Assembly: GCA_045807745.1 (NCBI GenBank) | Contig: JBJMGT010000018.1 | Coordinates: 124,001 to 188,000, forward strand | Length of the DNA: 64,000 bases | Source: QHXQ01 sp045807745 | Lineage (GTDB): Bacteria > Acidobacteriota > Blastocatellia > Pyrinomonadales > Pyrinomonadaceae | Reading direction: 5' to 3' | In this document: positions 53,051 through 62,244 of the stretch, one piece after another | Layout of the letters: each line of letters starts with the position of its first letter | Numbering within the stretch: the first letter of the stretch is position 1 | The notes under the pieces: generated by a model | The model's database searches: none | The model's input: only the letters and a program-made list of their open reading frames with translations | What the model was told of the DNA's origin: nothing | Translations under genes and position numbers: made by a program

Positions 53051-54042
53051 GCGGCGCTGCTCCCAAGGAAGTCTCTGTACCATGCAACCGTGCGGCCGAG
53101 GCCTTCGGCGAGCGTATAGAGCGGCTGCCAGCCGAGCACACGCCGCGCCTTCCCAGCGCTCAAGTATTGATGACGGATTTCGTTCGTCGCATCGCCGCGC
53201 ACGTCCGGCTGTAGGTCGGAGTTCATCAGAGCGAGCAGGCGCGCGACCAGCTCTAACACCGTCACCTGTAGCTCGTTCGAGAAGTTGAACGCCTGCCCGC
53301 GCAGAGATGGATCAACCGCGAGCGCTTCAGCCAGCACAAGGTTGGCGCGCGCGCCGTCCTCGACATAGAAATAGTCGCGCACGTATTGGCCGTCGGAGCG
53401 GATGACGGGCCGCTGCCCGCGCAAGACCGAGCGAATCGTGCCGGGCACGAGGCGATTCCAATTCAGATCGCCGCCGCCATAGAAATTGCCGCAGCGCGTG
53501 ACGGCGACCGGCAAATGGTAAGTCTCGGCGTAAGCCTGCGCGAGCAGATCGGCGCACGACTTGCTTACGTCGTAAGGATGGCGGCCGGCGAGCGGCGCGT
53601 CCTCGTTGTAAGGAAGCACTTCGTGCTCACCGTAAGCTTTGTCGGACGAGGCGACAACGACCTGTTTGACGGCGGGGCTGCGGCGACAGGCTTCAAGGAG
53701 CGCCCACGTGCCTGCGATGTTCGTCTCAAACGTCGAGACCGGATTGCGATTGGCGATGCCGACGATGGTTTGCGCGGCGAGATGCAGGACGGTGTCAATC
53801 TCATATTCGCCGAGCGCGCGCTCAAGCAAAGTCTGCTCGCGCATGTCGCCGCGCACGACCTTGACGCGCTCGATCACACAGCCGCGCACCAACTCACACT
53901 GCGGCACCCAATCGCGCACTAGACAAACCACGTCCGCGCCCGCGTCGAGCAACTGTCGCACGAGCCAACCGCCGACGAGTCCGGTCGCACCCGTCACCAA
54001 CACGGGCCGGTCAAGCCAGAATTTGTTCTCCGTCTCGCTCAT
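53047..54042 (-). CDS. CDP-glucose 4,6-dehydratase-like SDR
   Basis: 331 residues from ATG 54042. RPVLVTGATGLVGGWLVRQL is the NAD motif, HLAAQTIVGIANRNP and VASSDKAYGEHEVLPY carry the Ser region, and HPYDVSKSCADLLAQAY has the Tyr-x3-Lys pair. Position straight after glucose-1-phosphate cytidylyltransferase supports CDP-D-glucose as substrate, giving CDP-4-keto-6-deoxyglucose. The ATG overlaps the upstream TGA as ATGA. It is somewhat shorter than classical RfbG (about 360), so another SDR reaction is possible. Confidence 0.82.
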   Translation of the reverse strand: MSETENKFWLDRPVLVTGATGLVGGWLVRQLLDAGADVVCLVRDWVPQCELVRGCVIERVKVVRGDMREQTLLERALGEYEIDTVLHLAAQTIVGIANRNPVSTFETNIAGTWALLEACRRSPAVKQVVVASSDKAYGEHEVLPYNEDAPLAGRHPYDVSKSCADLLAQAYAETYHLPVAVTRCGNFYGGGDLNWNRLVPGTIRSVLRGQRPVIRSDGQYVRDYFYVEDGARANLVLAEALAVDPSLRGQAFNFSNELQVTVLELVARLLALMNSDLQPDVRGDATNEIRHQYLSAGKARRVLGWQPLYTLAEGLGRTVAWYRDFLGSSAA

Positions 54043-54809
54043 TCCCAAATCTTCCACGGCGCGCGGCGCTCTTGCCAGAGACTTTCAAGCAGACGCTTGT
54101 CGCGCAAGGTGTCCATGCATTGCCAGAAGCCTTCGTGGCGATAGGCGGCGAGTTGTCGTTCGGCGGCGAGTTGTTCAAGCGCGTCCGCCTCCAGAGAAGT
54201 GTCGTCGCCCGCGAGATAGTCGAAGATGGCCGGCTCGCAGACCATGAAGCCGCCGTTGATCCAGCCTTCACCGATCTGCGGCTTCTCGGTGAACTCTGCG
54301 ACCAGATCGCCCTCGAAGATGAGGCCGCCGAAGCGCGCGGGCGGACGCACCGCCGTGACGGTGACGATGCGTCCGTGCGCGCGATGAAATTGGAGCAGGT
54401 CGCGCAGGTTCACGTCGCAGACGCCGTCGCCGTAGGTGAGCATAAAGGTGTCGGCGCGCAAGTGTGGTTCGAGTCGTTTGACGCGCCCGCCTGTGTTGGT
54501 CTGCTGCCCTGTGTTCGTCAGATGCACTACCCAGTCTTCGCACTCGTGGTCGTGCGTGGCGACCGCGCCGTGCGCCAGATCAATCGTCATGCTCCCGTTC
54601 AGACTGTAGTAGTCCATGAAGAAGCGTTTGATGACCTCGCCGCGATAGCCGAGCGCGACGTGGAACTCTTTGAAGCCGTGACAGGCGTAATGCTGCATGA
54701 TGTGCCAGAGGATCGGCAGGCCGCCGATCTCGACCATCGGCTTCGGCTTGATCTCAGTCTCTTCGGACAGACGTGTGCCCAAGCCGCCGGCCAGAATGAC
54801 AACCTTCAT
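54039..54809 (-). CDS. rfbF: Glucose-1-phosphate cytidylyltransferase
   Basis: 256 residues. VVILAGGLGTRLSEETEIKP, then KPMVEIGGLPILWHIMQHYA, is the RfbF signature. GYRGEVIKRFFMDYY, VHLTNTGQQTNTGGRVKR and FMLTYGDGVCDVNLRDLL follow, all family blocks. It makes CDP-glucose from CTP and glucose-1-phosphate, the entry to CDP-deoxy sugars. Its ATG overlaps the radical SAM stop (54806-54809) and its stop overlaps the next start, so three genes are translationally linked. Confidence 0.95.
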   Translation of the reverse strand: MKVVILAGGLGTRLSEETEIKPKPMVEIGGLPILWHIMQHYACHGFKEFHVALGYRGEVIKRFFMDYYSLNGSMTIDLAHGAVATHDHECEDWVVHLTNTGQQTNTGGRVKRLEPHLRADTFMLTYGDGVCDVNLRDLLQFHRAHGRIVTVTAVRPPARFGGLIFEGDLVAEFTEKPQIGEGWINGGFMVCEPAIFDYLAGDDTSLEADALEQLAAERQLAAYRHEGFWQCMDTLRDKRLLESLWQERRAPWKIWE

Positions 54810-56107
54810 GCGTGGTCAGCCTCCCGTCGCCGCTTATCGTTTGTCATTTCCGGTTGGCCGGCAGAGGGTCTGAGGTAGGCGCTTAGTTTGCGCGCACCGA
54901 TGCGCGCGTTGACGCGCAAGTTCGGCGCGCCCATCAACAGATAATAGAGGGCGGCTTGCGCGCGCGCGCCGAACCGGCGGCCGTGCCAGACGGCCGACAG
55001 CAGATCGCCGCTCGTCTGATTAATCACGGGATCAATATAGTGTTGCAGGTCTGGGATGGGGCACTTGTGGCAGATGAGTTTGTCGTCCGCCAGCGAGTCG
55101 GCCGCGCCCGCATTCATCCCGTCGAGCCGCTTTCTGATTTGAATCAACCGTTGCGCCGTCAGCTTGGGCGCGCTGCTTGAGCGCGTGAACATCTGGCGCG
55201 CGCGGCGGAATTTATCGCTGTTCCACGCCGCCCAGAAGCCGTCCGCCTGCTTGTACTCGCTGAAGTCGTGCTTCTCGGCCGGGACGGCGCAGCAGGGCGA
55301 GACCTTGCCGTTCGGGTTCAAGACGAAAGCGCCGTAGAGCCAGGTGCACGAGCGACTGCTCTGCATCAACTTGGCGGCGGTGCGGACGCTGTGATGCTCC
55401 GGATGATAGAGATTGTATTCCGGCATCGTGGACGGCTCGAACCCTTCGCCGTACTCTTCAATCGGCATCTGCGCGCCCTTGATAGAGACGCTGTCCGCGC
55501 CCCACGCTTGATAGACCGAGCGCACTGTGTCGATCTCGTGCTCGTTATGCCGAAAGACCAGAAACTGCCAGACCACTTCCGGCGTCTGCGCGCCGAGCCG
55601 CTCCTTCGTCTCGTGTATGCGCCGCACGTTCTCGCGCACGAGCGCCAGATTGCCGTTGCGGCGATACTTGCTGTAGGTCTCTTCCGTGACGCCATCGAGC
55701 GAGACGACTAAAGTGTCCAAGCCGCTGCGCACCAGCCGTTCAATGTAGTCGTCCGTTAGCTTGATGCTGAGGTTCGTGCTCAACGAGATGCTGATCTCTT
55801 TCGCCTTCGCATAAGCGATCAACTCCGGCGTCTGTTTGTGCAGCAGCGGCTCGCCCCAGTTATACATGTTGAGTTGAAAGATGTAGTCGCCGATCTCGTC
55901 AATCGCAGCTTTGAACAGTTCTTCCTTGATGGCGACGGTGGGGCGCAAATCCAAGCGGAGGCCCGTGGGGCAGGCGGGACAATGAAGGTTACAGAACGAG
56001 GTCGGTTCGATGATGGCGGTGACCGGGTAGTTGTGAATGGCCGCGCGCTTCAGGGCCATATTGACTCTGAGCTTCAGCACATTGGTGTAGGCTTTCAGCT
56101 TCTTCAT
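54806..56107 (-). CDS. Radical SAM / SPASM domain protein
   Basis: 433 residues. EPTSFCNLHCPACPTG gives the C-x3-C-x2-C cluster site near residue 37. YNWGEPLLHKQ and SLSTNLSIKLTDDYIERLV are barrel motifs. A C-terminal SPASM-like part has CTWLYGAFVLNPNGKVSPCC and HKCPIPDLQHY. The enzyme would generate a 5'-deoxyadenosyl radical to modify a sugar, lipid or peptide substrate that cannot be named. Its place in a CDP-sugar operon suggests a deoxygenation, epimerisation or similar modification. Its stop overlaps rfbF. Confidence 0.88.
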   Translation of the reverse strand: MKKLKAYTNVLKLRVNMALKRAAIHNYPVTAIIEPTSFCNLHCPACPTGLRLDLRPTVAIKEELFKAAIDEIGDYIFQLNMYNWGEPLLHKQTPELIAYAKAKEISISLSTNLSIKLTDDYIERLVRSGLDTLVVSLDGVTEETYSKYRRNGNLALVRENVRRIHETKERLGAQTPEVVWQFLVFRHNEHEIDTVRSVYQAWGADSVSIKGAQMPIEEYGEGFEPSTMPEYNLYHPEHHSVRTAAKLMQSSRSCTWLYGAFVLNPNGKVSPCCAVPAEKHDFSEYKQADGFWAAWNSDKFRRARQMFTRSSSAPKLTAQRLIQIRKRLDGMNAGAADSLADDKLICHKCPIPDLQHYIDPVINQTSGDLLSAVWHGRRFGARAQAALYYLLMGAPNLRVNARIGARKLSAYLRPSAGQPEMTNDKRRREADHA

Positions 56108-56122
56108 CCGCCCCTCTTGCCT

Positions 56123-57427
56123 TCAACTCTGCTCGACTGCCTGCGGCTCGACGTGTTGTGTCGTCCAGTCCAAGAGCGGTCGGAGCACACCGGCGACCGT
56201 GCCCGCGTACAACCCGCGGGCGGAGTCCGTTTCGATAGAATCCACGACTAAGAATCTGACGGCGTCGTGCTCAAGCGCGTGTGTGTGTACGCCATCGAGC
56301 ACTGCATAGACGGCGGCCGTAATGGTCAACGCACCTTCGGCCAGCATATTAGCAGGGATGGTGCAGGCCGACAAAAAGCGCCCCGTCGCGTTCGGGTCTC
56401 TGCCATAGACGGCGCGCGGCGAGAGATCGGCCGACGAGAACAGGCACAAGCCCTCTTCGTTCTTACAGAGGATGCCCGCCGACAGACGCTTCCCCGGACG
56501 CAAGACTTCGTACTCGATCTCGATCTGCACGGGCCGGCGTATGTCCAACGCCTCGCTCACGTGCCCCGCATCATCACGCACGCGCACGGCACGCAGGCGC
56601 ACATACTCATCGCCCGGCGCTTTATGCACGTCGGGCCACTCGCGCGCGGCCGTCATGCCGAGGCCCGAATCCAGATACATGCTGACGACCTTAGCGGACG
56701 GGCCGTCAACGAGCACTTCGCCGTCTTGCAGCATGATCGTGCGCGGGCAGAGGCGCGTGATGGCCGGCATGTTGTGCGAGACGAAGAGCACCGTGCGCCC
56801 TTGCTGGCCGACGTCCTGCATCTTGTCCAAACACTTGCGTTGAAAACGCGCGTCACCGACCGCCAGCACTTCGTCCACGAGCAGGATTTCCGGTTCGAGG
56901 TGCGCCGCGACGGCGAAGGCGAGGCGCAGGTACATGCCACTCGAAAAATGTTTGACCGGCGTGTCTATAAAGCGCTCAACCTCGGCGAAGGCGACGATCT
57001 CGTCGAACTTGCGCGCGATCTCGCGCCGCGCCATGCCGAGGATCGCGCCGTTCAAGAAGATGTTCTCGCGCCCCGTTAGTTCTGGATGAAAACCTGTGCC
57101 GACTTCTAAGAGGCTGCCGATGCGGCCGTAGAGATCAATGTTGCCGGTCGTCGGCTCGGTGATGCGCGCGAGCAGTTTCAGGAGCGTTGACTTGCCTGCG
57201 CCGTTGCGCCCGATGATGCCGACCACTTCGCCCGGCTGTATCTCAAAGCTGACATCTTTGACGGCCCAGATGTGCGGGCGCGGCGCATGCCCGTTGCGCC
57301 GCAGCAGGCGGACGGGCGCTTGCGCGAGGCGCGCCATAGAGTCGCGCAGACTCCCGTAGGGCGCGCGCGCCTCGCCCAGTCGGTAGCGCTTCCCCAAATT
57401 CTCGACCTTGATAATCGGCTGCACCAT
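56123..57427 (-). CDS. wzt: ABC transporter ATP-binding protein, Wzt-type, with C-terminal glycan-binding domain
   Basis: 434 residues. Walker A is GIIGRNGAGKSTLLKLL near residue 70. The signature region FSSGMYLRLAFAVAAHLEPE runs into Walker B (ILLVDEVLAVGD). Residues 250-420 are a beta-sandwich Wzt C-terminal domain (VRLRAVRVRDDAGHVSEAL, YEVLRPGKRLSAGILCK). Such extended Wzt proteins recognise the finished, end-capped O-polysaccharide and drive its export with Wzm. It lies 6 bp after wzm. Confidence 0.93.
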   Translation of the reverse strand: MVQPIIKVENLGKRYRLGEARAPYGSLRDSMARLAQAPVRLLRRNGHAPRPHIWAVKDVSFEIQPGEVVGIIGRNGAGKSTLLKLLARITEPTTGNIDLYGRIGSLLEVGTGFHPELTGRENIFLNGAILGMARREIARKFDEIVAFAEVERFIDTPVKHFSSGMYLRLAFAVAAHLEPEILLVDEVLAVGDARFQRKCLDKMQDVGQQGRTVLFVSHNMPAITRLCPRTIMLQDGEVLVDGPSAKVVSMYLDSGLGMTAAREWPDVHKAPGDEYVRLRAVRVRDDAGHVSEALDIRRPVQIEIEYEVLRPGKRLSAGILCKNEEGLCLFSSADLSPRAVYGRDPNATGRFLSACTIPANMLAEGALTITAAVYAVLDGVHTHALEHDAVRFLVVDSIETDSARGLYAGTVAGVLRPLLDWTTQHVEPQAVEQS

Positions 57428-57433
57428 GTTTGA

Positions 57434-58366
57434 CTAGATGAGATCGGCGAAACTCTTCTCCATGCGGCTGAAACTGATCATGGCATAGACGAGGAAGACG
57501 AGCGTGAGCGCGGTGGATAGACCGAGCGTAAACGAGTCGAAGGGTCGGCCCAACAGCGCGCTGCGAAAGCCTTGGACGATACCTGTCATCGGGTTGAGCG
57601 CCAGCAGCCAGCGCCAACGCTCCGGCACGGGATAGATGACCGGCGAGGCGAACATCCAGACCTGAATCAGAAACGGCAGCGCATAACGCACGTCGCGATA
57701 CTTCACATTCAGCGCCGCCATCCACATGCCGACCGCCGCCGCCAGCCCAGTCGCCAGCGCAATCATCAACGGCAGCGCGAGCAGGCTCGCGTGCAGTCCC
57801 GTGCCGTAGTAGAACATCAGCCCGACAAGCAGCAGGAAGGCGATAGCGAGATCAACCAAGCCGGAGGCGACCGCCGCGGCCGGGATCAACATGCGCGGGA
57901 AATAGACTTTCGTGATCAGGTTGGAACTACCGATCAAGCTGTTGCCGCTGTTCGTCACAGCGCTGGCGAAGAAAGTCCACGGCAGCAGCCCTGAGTACGC
58001 GAAGAGCGGATAGGGCACGCCGTCAGACTTGATGCCAGCCAATCTGCCGAAGAAGAACGAGAAGATGAGCATCAGTAGCAGCGGTTGCAGTATGGCCCAC
58101 GCTGCGCCGAGCGCCGTCTGCTTATAGCGCACCTTCACGTCGCGCCACGTCAGGAAGTAGAGCAGTTCGCGATAAGCCCAGAGAGCGCGCAGGTCGGGCA
58201 GCGCCCAACGCCGCCCCGGCCGAATAGAGACGAGCGGGTGGGTGGGCAACGCGGCGCGCGGGCGCGTTGGCAGGTCGCTCGCGCTGCCCGCGTCGAGCAC
58301 GCTCTCATTGTTCAGCAACTCCATGCCGTGCTTCTTGGCGGCTGGTACGTCGTGAGGGCTGGTCAC
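57434..58366 (-). CDS. wzm: ABC-2 type polysaccharide transport permease, Wzm-type
   Basis: 310 residues. A cytoplasmic leader of about 50 residues ends in LWAYRELLYFLTWRDVKVRY, the standard Wzm entry. Six membrane segments follow, with FSFFFGRLAGIKSDGVPYPLF, LLPWTFFASAVTNSGNSLIG and ALNVKYRDVRYALPFLIQVW. It forms the channel moving lipid-linked glycan across the inner membrane. GTG at 58366 is listed; an ATG at 58324 is possible. It is the first gene of the ABC-dependent cluster reading leftwards. Confidence 0.92.
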   Translation of the reverse strand: MTSPHDVPAAKKHGMELLNNESVLDAGSASDLPTRPRAALPTHPLVSIRPGRRWALPDLRALWAYRELLYFLTWRDVKVRYKQTALGAAWAILQPLLLMLIFSFFFGRLAGIKSDGVPYPLFAYSGLLPWTFFASAVTNSGNSLIGSSNLITKVYFPRMLIPAAAVASGLVDLAIAFLLLVGLMFYYGTGLHASLLALPLMIALATGLAAAVGMWMAALNVKYRDVRYALPFLIQVWMFASPVIYPVPERWRWLLALNPMTGIVQGFRSALLGRPFDSFTLGLSTALTLVFLVYAMISFSRMEKSFADLI

Positions 58367-58520
58367 TGCAACCGCTGCTTCAATCTCCTTGTGTCGGGCA
58401 TACCTTTATATCAACTCGACGGAACGGTCAGTCTAGCCGTCGCGCCGAGCGAGCGTCAAGCAGGACTGATCCGGGCCGTGCGCTCTCGCATCTCGGCTGC
58501 GGCCGCTAGGCGAAAAAGAC

Positions 58521-58562
58521 GCTCCCCGCTGGCCCCTTTGCGCAAAGGGGCCAGCGGGGAGC
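58521..58562 (-). terminator. Rho-independent terminator, 42-bp perfect palindrome
   Basis: Bases 58521-58541 are perfectly complementary in reverse to 58542-58562, giving a 21-bp stem, GC-rich at the base and with no true loop. Reading minus, it is followed by GTCTTTTTCG, a T-tract. It lies about 60 bp beyond the stop of the HYR-protein gene (58624) and should end that transcript and separate it from wzm. Confidence 0.88.
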
Positions 58563-58623
58563 GGAAGGTTGTTGCTGTTACACGGGCGGAGGGCTTCGAT
58601 CTGGAAGCCCTCTGCGCCGCACT

Positions 58624-61600
58624 TTACCTGAACTTGAACTTCGCGTAGCGGATGCTACCGTCGTTCAAGCGGAGGACAAACTGGCGGCAAGTCCCGGCCC
58701 ACGCGCCGTCGGTCTTCCAGACGTAATTGTACTTGTCGCTCCCAGCATCGTAGCTAAGACTGCTGTTGCCGGCCGAGACCGTGTCTTGCAACTCGGACAG
58801 CGTCGCACCGGAGTCGCAAGCGATCTGCTGCGAATCGGGACTGCCCGCCGGGAAGATGCTCAGCCCCTTGTTGCCGCTCAGGCTGAACTTCATCGGGATG
58901 GCCTGACCGGCGGTGACTAAGTTCACCGTCGGCAGATTCGCCACCGGCGAGAAGAAGCCGGTGAAGTTGTAGAACACCGTCACGGTGAAACTACAGTGGC
59001 TCTGGTTGCCCGAGGCATCGGTCGCAGTCGCGTTGACTGTCGTCGTGCCCACGGGGAAGACCGACCCGGAGGCCGGCGCACTCGTGACCGCCGCCGTGCC
59101 CGCACAACTGTCGGAGGCCGTCACCGCCGGGTAGTTCACGACCATCGAGACGGCCGTGGAATTGACCGGCAGATAGACGACGATGTTGGCCGGGCAACTG
59201 ATCGTCGGCGGCGTCGTGTCCACGACGTTCACCGTCCGCGTGACCTGAATGGCCGCATTGCCAGACGGGTCGGTGACGTTATAGGTGATCGCGTAGCTGC
59301 CGACGGCATTCGGGTTGACGTTGCTCGCCACTACGATGGCGCTCGTCAGATTGCCGCCGCAGGTGTCGCTCGCTGTCGCACCCGGATCGGTGAACGGCGT
59401 GTGACACTCATGCACCAGCGGGTTCGCGCCGATGAGCGCGATCGTCGGCGCGGTCGTGTCCACCACATGCACCGTGCGACTGACGGGCGCGGACGTGTTG
59501 TTCGACGCATCCTTGGCCGTGTAGCTGAGCGTGTAGGTGTTCGGCGTGTTTACGTCAACCGAGCCGGTCACGTCAACCGTGGCGCTGCCACAGTTGTCGT
59601 TCGCCGTCGCGCCGGGATCAGTAAACGAAGTGTGACACTCGACCGTCACGTCGGCTGCGCCATTGAGCGCAATCGTCGGCGCGCTGTCGTCCGTGACGGT
59701 GATCGTCTGCGTGACGCTTGACGAGTTGCCCGCACCGTCCGTCGCCGTCCACGTCCGGAGAATGATCAGCGGATCGCTGGCGTTGCCTGCGCCGCTGCTG
59801 GTCTCGGCGTAGGCGATCGTCGGTGTCCCGCCGCAGTTATCCGTCGCGGTTGCGCTCGCCGCGCTGGCCGCGGGGACTTGACTCCGGCAGGTGTACTCCG
59901 CGTCGGGCGGCGTCTTGAGCACCGGCGGCGTGTCGTCCGTGACGGTGACGATCTGCGTGACCGGCGCTGACGTGTTGCCGGCCGCGTCGGTCGCCGTATA
60001 GCTGATTGTCGTCACGCCCTTCGGGAAGACGTTGCCCGCGGGCACGCCCGTGCGGTTGATGGTCACTGTGGTCGAGCAGTCGTCGCTGGCGGTCGGCGTG
60101 CCGAGGACGGTGTCGTCCACGACGGCCGAGCACGTGGTCACTTCCGCTCCCGTGCCCGCCGTTACGGCCGGCGGCGCGATGATCGTCGGCGCTGTGGTGT
60201 CGCCTGAGCCGGCGATGGTGATCGTTTGCGTGCAAGACGCGACGTTCCCCACATCATCCGTTGCCGTCCAAGTGATGAACGTCTGACCGGCCGGGAAGGG
60301 ATCGCTCAACTGCAAGTGATCGCTGCGCGTGGCCGTCACCGTGACGTTATTGCCGTTCGTCGTCGGTGTGCCGATGTCGGCGGCGGTTAGGGTGCTCGCA
60401 CATCCGCTCGCAGCCGTAAACGACTTGTTGGGCGGGCAGGAGATGGTCACCGCATCGGACTCGGTCACGATGATCGTCTGCGAGCAGGCGGCCGTGCGAC
60501 CGGTATCGTCCGTTACTGTCCAAGTGACGACCGTCGAGCCGAGCGGGTATGGATCGTTCACCGTCAGGCCATCGCCGCGTGTGCTGCTGACCATCACGTT
60601 CGTGCCGGTCGTCGTGGGCGTGCCCACAGAGATCGACGCACTATTCTCACCTGCCGCTGCTTGGACGTTCAGGTCAGGCGGGCAGTCAATGGTTGGCGCG
60701 GCCGTGTTTACGACGGTGACGAGGAACTGACAGCTATCACCCTTTTCGGCGGTTACTGTGACTGTCGTCGTCCCGACGGGGAAGAAGGAGCCGGAGGCGG
60801 GCAAGGATGTTACTGCGCCACAGTCGCCGATCACCTGCGACCCAAAGTTGATGAAAGCCCCTAGCGTCGCGCCTTGGGTCGTGTTGGCGCTGCGGGTGAT
60901 GTTGTCTGGGCAGACGAGCGAACAGGCCGGCGGGTTGTTGTTGGTGGTGACAACAGCCTTGGCCGTCCAAGCATTGTTGGTAGCGTCCAGATCGCTGGTG
61001 CTGGTGATCGCGGTCGCTGCACTTGTGATCAGCGTACCCGCGGGCACGCTATCACTGACATCGTAGACGAACGTGAAGACGGCCTGCGTGCCTTTCGGCA
61101 GGTTGGCAACGTTGCAGGTCGTCAGGCCCGTCCCGCCGACGGACGGGTTCATGCAGGCGAAGGTCGCGCCGCTAGCTTGCGCCTCGGACGAAAAAGTTGC
61201 GTTGGCTGGCACCGCTTGCGTGAACTGAATATTCAGCGCGTCGTCGGGGCCGGGGTTTGTAATGTACGTTGTAATCGTGAGCGGTGAGCCGGCTGGCACC
61301 TCGCCGCCCGGATTAGGGTTGAGACTGTAAACCGACAGATCGACGGCCGGACTGGTCGGATCCACCACGTTGAAGTAGGCAGCCGCGCGCATTACAGAAC
61401 GGCCGGCCGGGCTGAGGGTCACGCGCCACGTGCCGCGATTATTAATGGTCAGACCGGCGATGAAGGACGTCTGGTCGGAGGGGAGTGTAAAGGTATCCTC
61501 CGTGCTGGACGTGAGGTCGGTGCGTTGGTGGACGAGGCTGGCGGGGTCAGACCAGGAGACGCTGCTGGTTGCGGGCGAACTGGCCGTCACGCCCGTCACC

Positions 61601-61941
61601 TTCACGCAGACCGTCTCGCCTAAGCTGAAGGTGCTTTTCGCCGTGGTGCAGGTCGAGTTGTAGGTGACCACGGGGGGCGGCGTCGGTATCGGCGTCGGCA
61701 GGGCTTGCAGCATCAAGGCCGGCCGCAGCGAGTTGAGCGGCGAACCGGGGCCTTGCAGCGATGCGGGGTTGATCTCAGCCTTGAGGTTCGCTGGGGCGGC
61801 GGGCCGCCCGTGGGCGAATCTATTCAACGAGGCTGAGGAAGTTGTGTATAAAGCAGTTGATGCCAGGACGATAAACGTGACGAGTACGCCCCAGCGCCAA
61901 CACTTGGTAGATAAGCGTCTTGGTGGCTTGGCAGGTAACAT
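58624..61941 (-). CDS. Large secreted DUF11 / HYR-repeat / PxKF-domain protein
   Basis: 1105 residues. A signal-anchor helix lies at about 17-37. Residues 200-333 are a DUF11-type domain (VDLSVYSLNPNP ... TSTSDLDATNNAW). Residues 340-975 contain six or more Ig-like HYR/DUF5011 units with repeated patterns such as CPPDLNVQ, TFITWTATDDVGN and DPGATANDNCG. Residues 990-1105 form a PxKF domain (AIPMKFSLSGNKG, TCRQFVLRLNDGS). Proteins like this are surface-exposed adhesin or scaffold types; no sortase or PEP-CTERM signal is visible. AAGGAG lies 8 bases before the ATG. A terminator follows at 58521. Confidence 0.88.
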   Translation of the reverse strand: MLPAKPPRRLSTKCWRWGVLVTFIVLASTALYTTSSASLNRFAHGRPAAPANLKAEINPASLQGPGSPLNSLRPALMLQALPTPIPTPPPVVTYNSTCTTAKSTFSLGETVCVKVTGVTASSPATSSVSWSDPASLVHQRTDLTSSTEDTFTLPSDQTSFIAGLTINNRGTWRVTLSPAGRSVMRAAAYFNVVDPTSPAVDLSVYSLNPNPGGEVPAGSPLTITTYITNPGPDDALNIQFTQAVPANATFSSEAQASGATFACMNPSVGGTGLTTCNVANLPKGTQAVFTFVYDVSDSVPAGTLITSAATAITSTSDLDATNNAWTAKAVVTTNNNPPACSLVCPDNITRSANTTQGATLGAFINFGSQVIGDCGAVTSLPASGSFFPVGTTTVTVTAEKGDSCQFLVTVVNTAAPTIDCPPDLNVQAAAGENSASISVGTPTTTGTNVMVSSTRGDGLTVNDPYPLGSTVVTWTVTDDTGRTAACSQTIIVTESDAVTISCPPNKSFTAASGCASTLTAADIGTPTTNGNNVTVTATRSDHLQLSDPFPAGQTFITWTATDDVGNVASCTQTITIAGSGDTTAPTIIAPPAVTAGTGAEVTTCSAVVDDTVLGTPTASDDCSTTVTINRTGVPAGNVFPKGVTTISYTATDAAGNTSAPVTQIVTVTDDTPPVLKTPPDAEYTCRSQVPAASAASATATDNCGGTPTIAYAETSSGAGNASDPLIILRTWTATDGAGNSSSVTQTITVTDDSAPTIALNGAADVTVECHTSFTDPGATANDNCGSATVDVTGSVDVNTPNTYTLSYTAKDASNNTSAPVSRTVHVVDTTAPTIALIGANPLVHECHTPFTDPGATASDTCGGNLTSAIVVASNVNPNAVGSYAITYNVTDPSGNAAIQVTRTVNVVDTTPPTISCPANIVVYLPVNSTAVSMVVNYPAVTASDSCAGTAAVTSAPASGSVFPVGTTTVNATATDASGNQSHCSFTVTVFYNFTGFFSPVANLPTVNLVTAGQAIPMKFSLSGNKGLSIFPAGSPDSQQIACDSGATLSELQDTVSAGNSSLSYDAGSDKYNYVWKTDGAWAGTCRQFVLRLNDGSIRYAKFKFR

Positions 61942-62244
61942 GAATGCATCTCCTTACTGACGCGCAGGCACTGGAGGGCTAGCTACAGTGCGGCCGGTCT
62001 CTGTAACTTTTGCGCCGGCCGCTGTCAGCAGCCCGCCCAAAGCTCGAAACCTCAAAGAGACCACCGGCGCTAGCATGGCAAGCCGTCTAGCAACGAGGGC
62101 AGTGGCTCTATCTTGCGCGGCCGGGCAGCGAGCGAACGCTGCTGGTCGCGGGTTGCCGCTAAGGCCGGAGCATCGAGGCCAAGATCGCTGCTCGGCCCAC
62201 AAGCAGTGCAGGCCGAGCAGGGACGTGGCGGAAGCCCGCGGCGC
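61942..62244. other. Gap between beta-helix and HYR-protein genes
   Basis: 303 bases without a recognised gene. It holds a 10-bp perfect stem (62188-62197 with 62211-62220) just after the beta-helix stop on the minus strand, and the AAGGAG ribosome site of the HYR gene at its other end. No promoter could be identified with confidence. Confidence 0.5.
62188..62220 (-). repeat. Stem-loop downstream of the beta-helix gene
   Basis: CTGCTCGGCC pairs with GGCCGAGCAG around a 13-base loop. It begins 25 bp past the stop of the gene at 62245 on the minus strand. No T-tract follows, so it may stabilise the mRNA end or act as a weak terminator. Confidence 0.6.

Noticed and set aside
58996..59721. Plus-strand open frame opposite the HYR repeats
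   Set aside because: Arginine-rich mirror of the repeat-coding strand.
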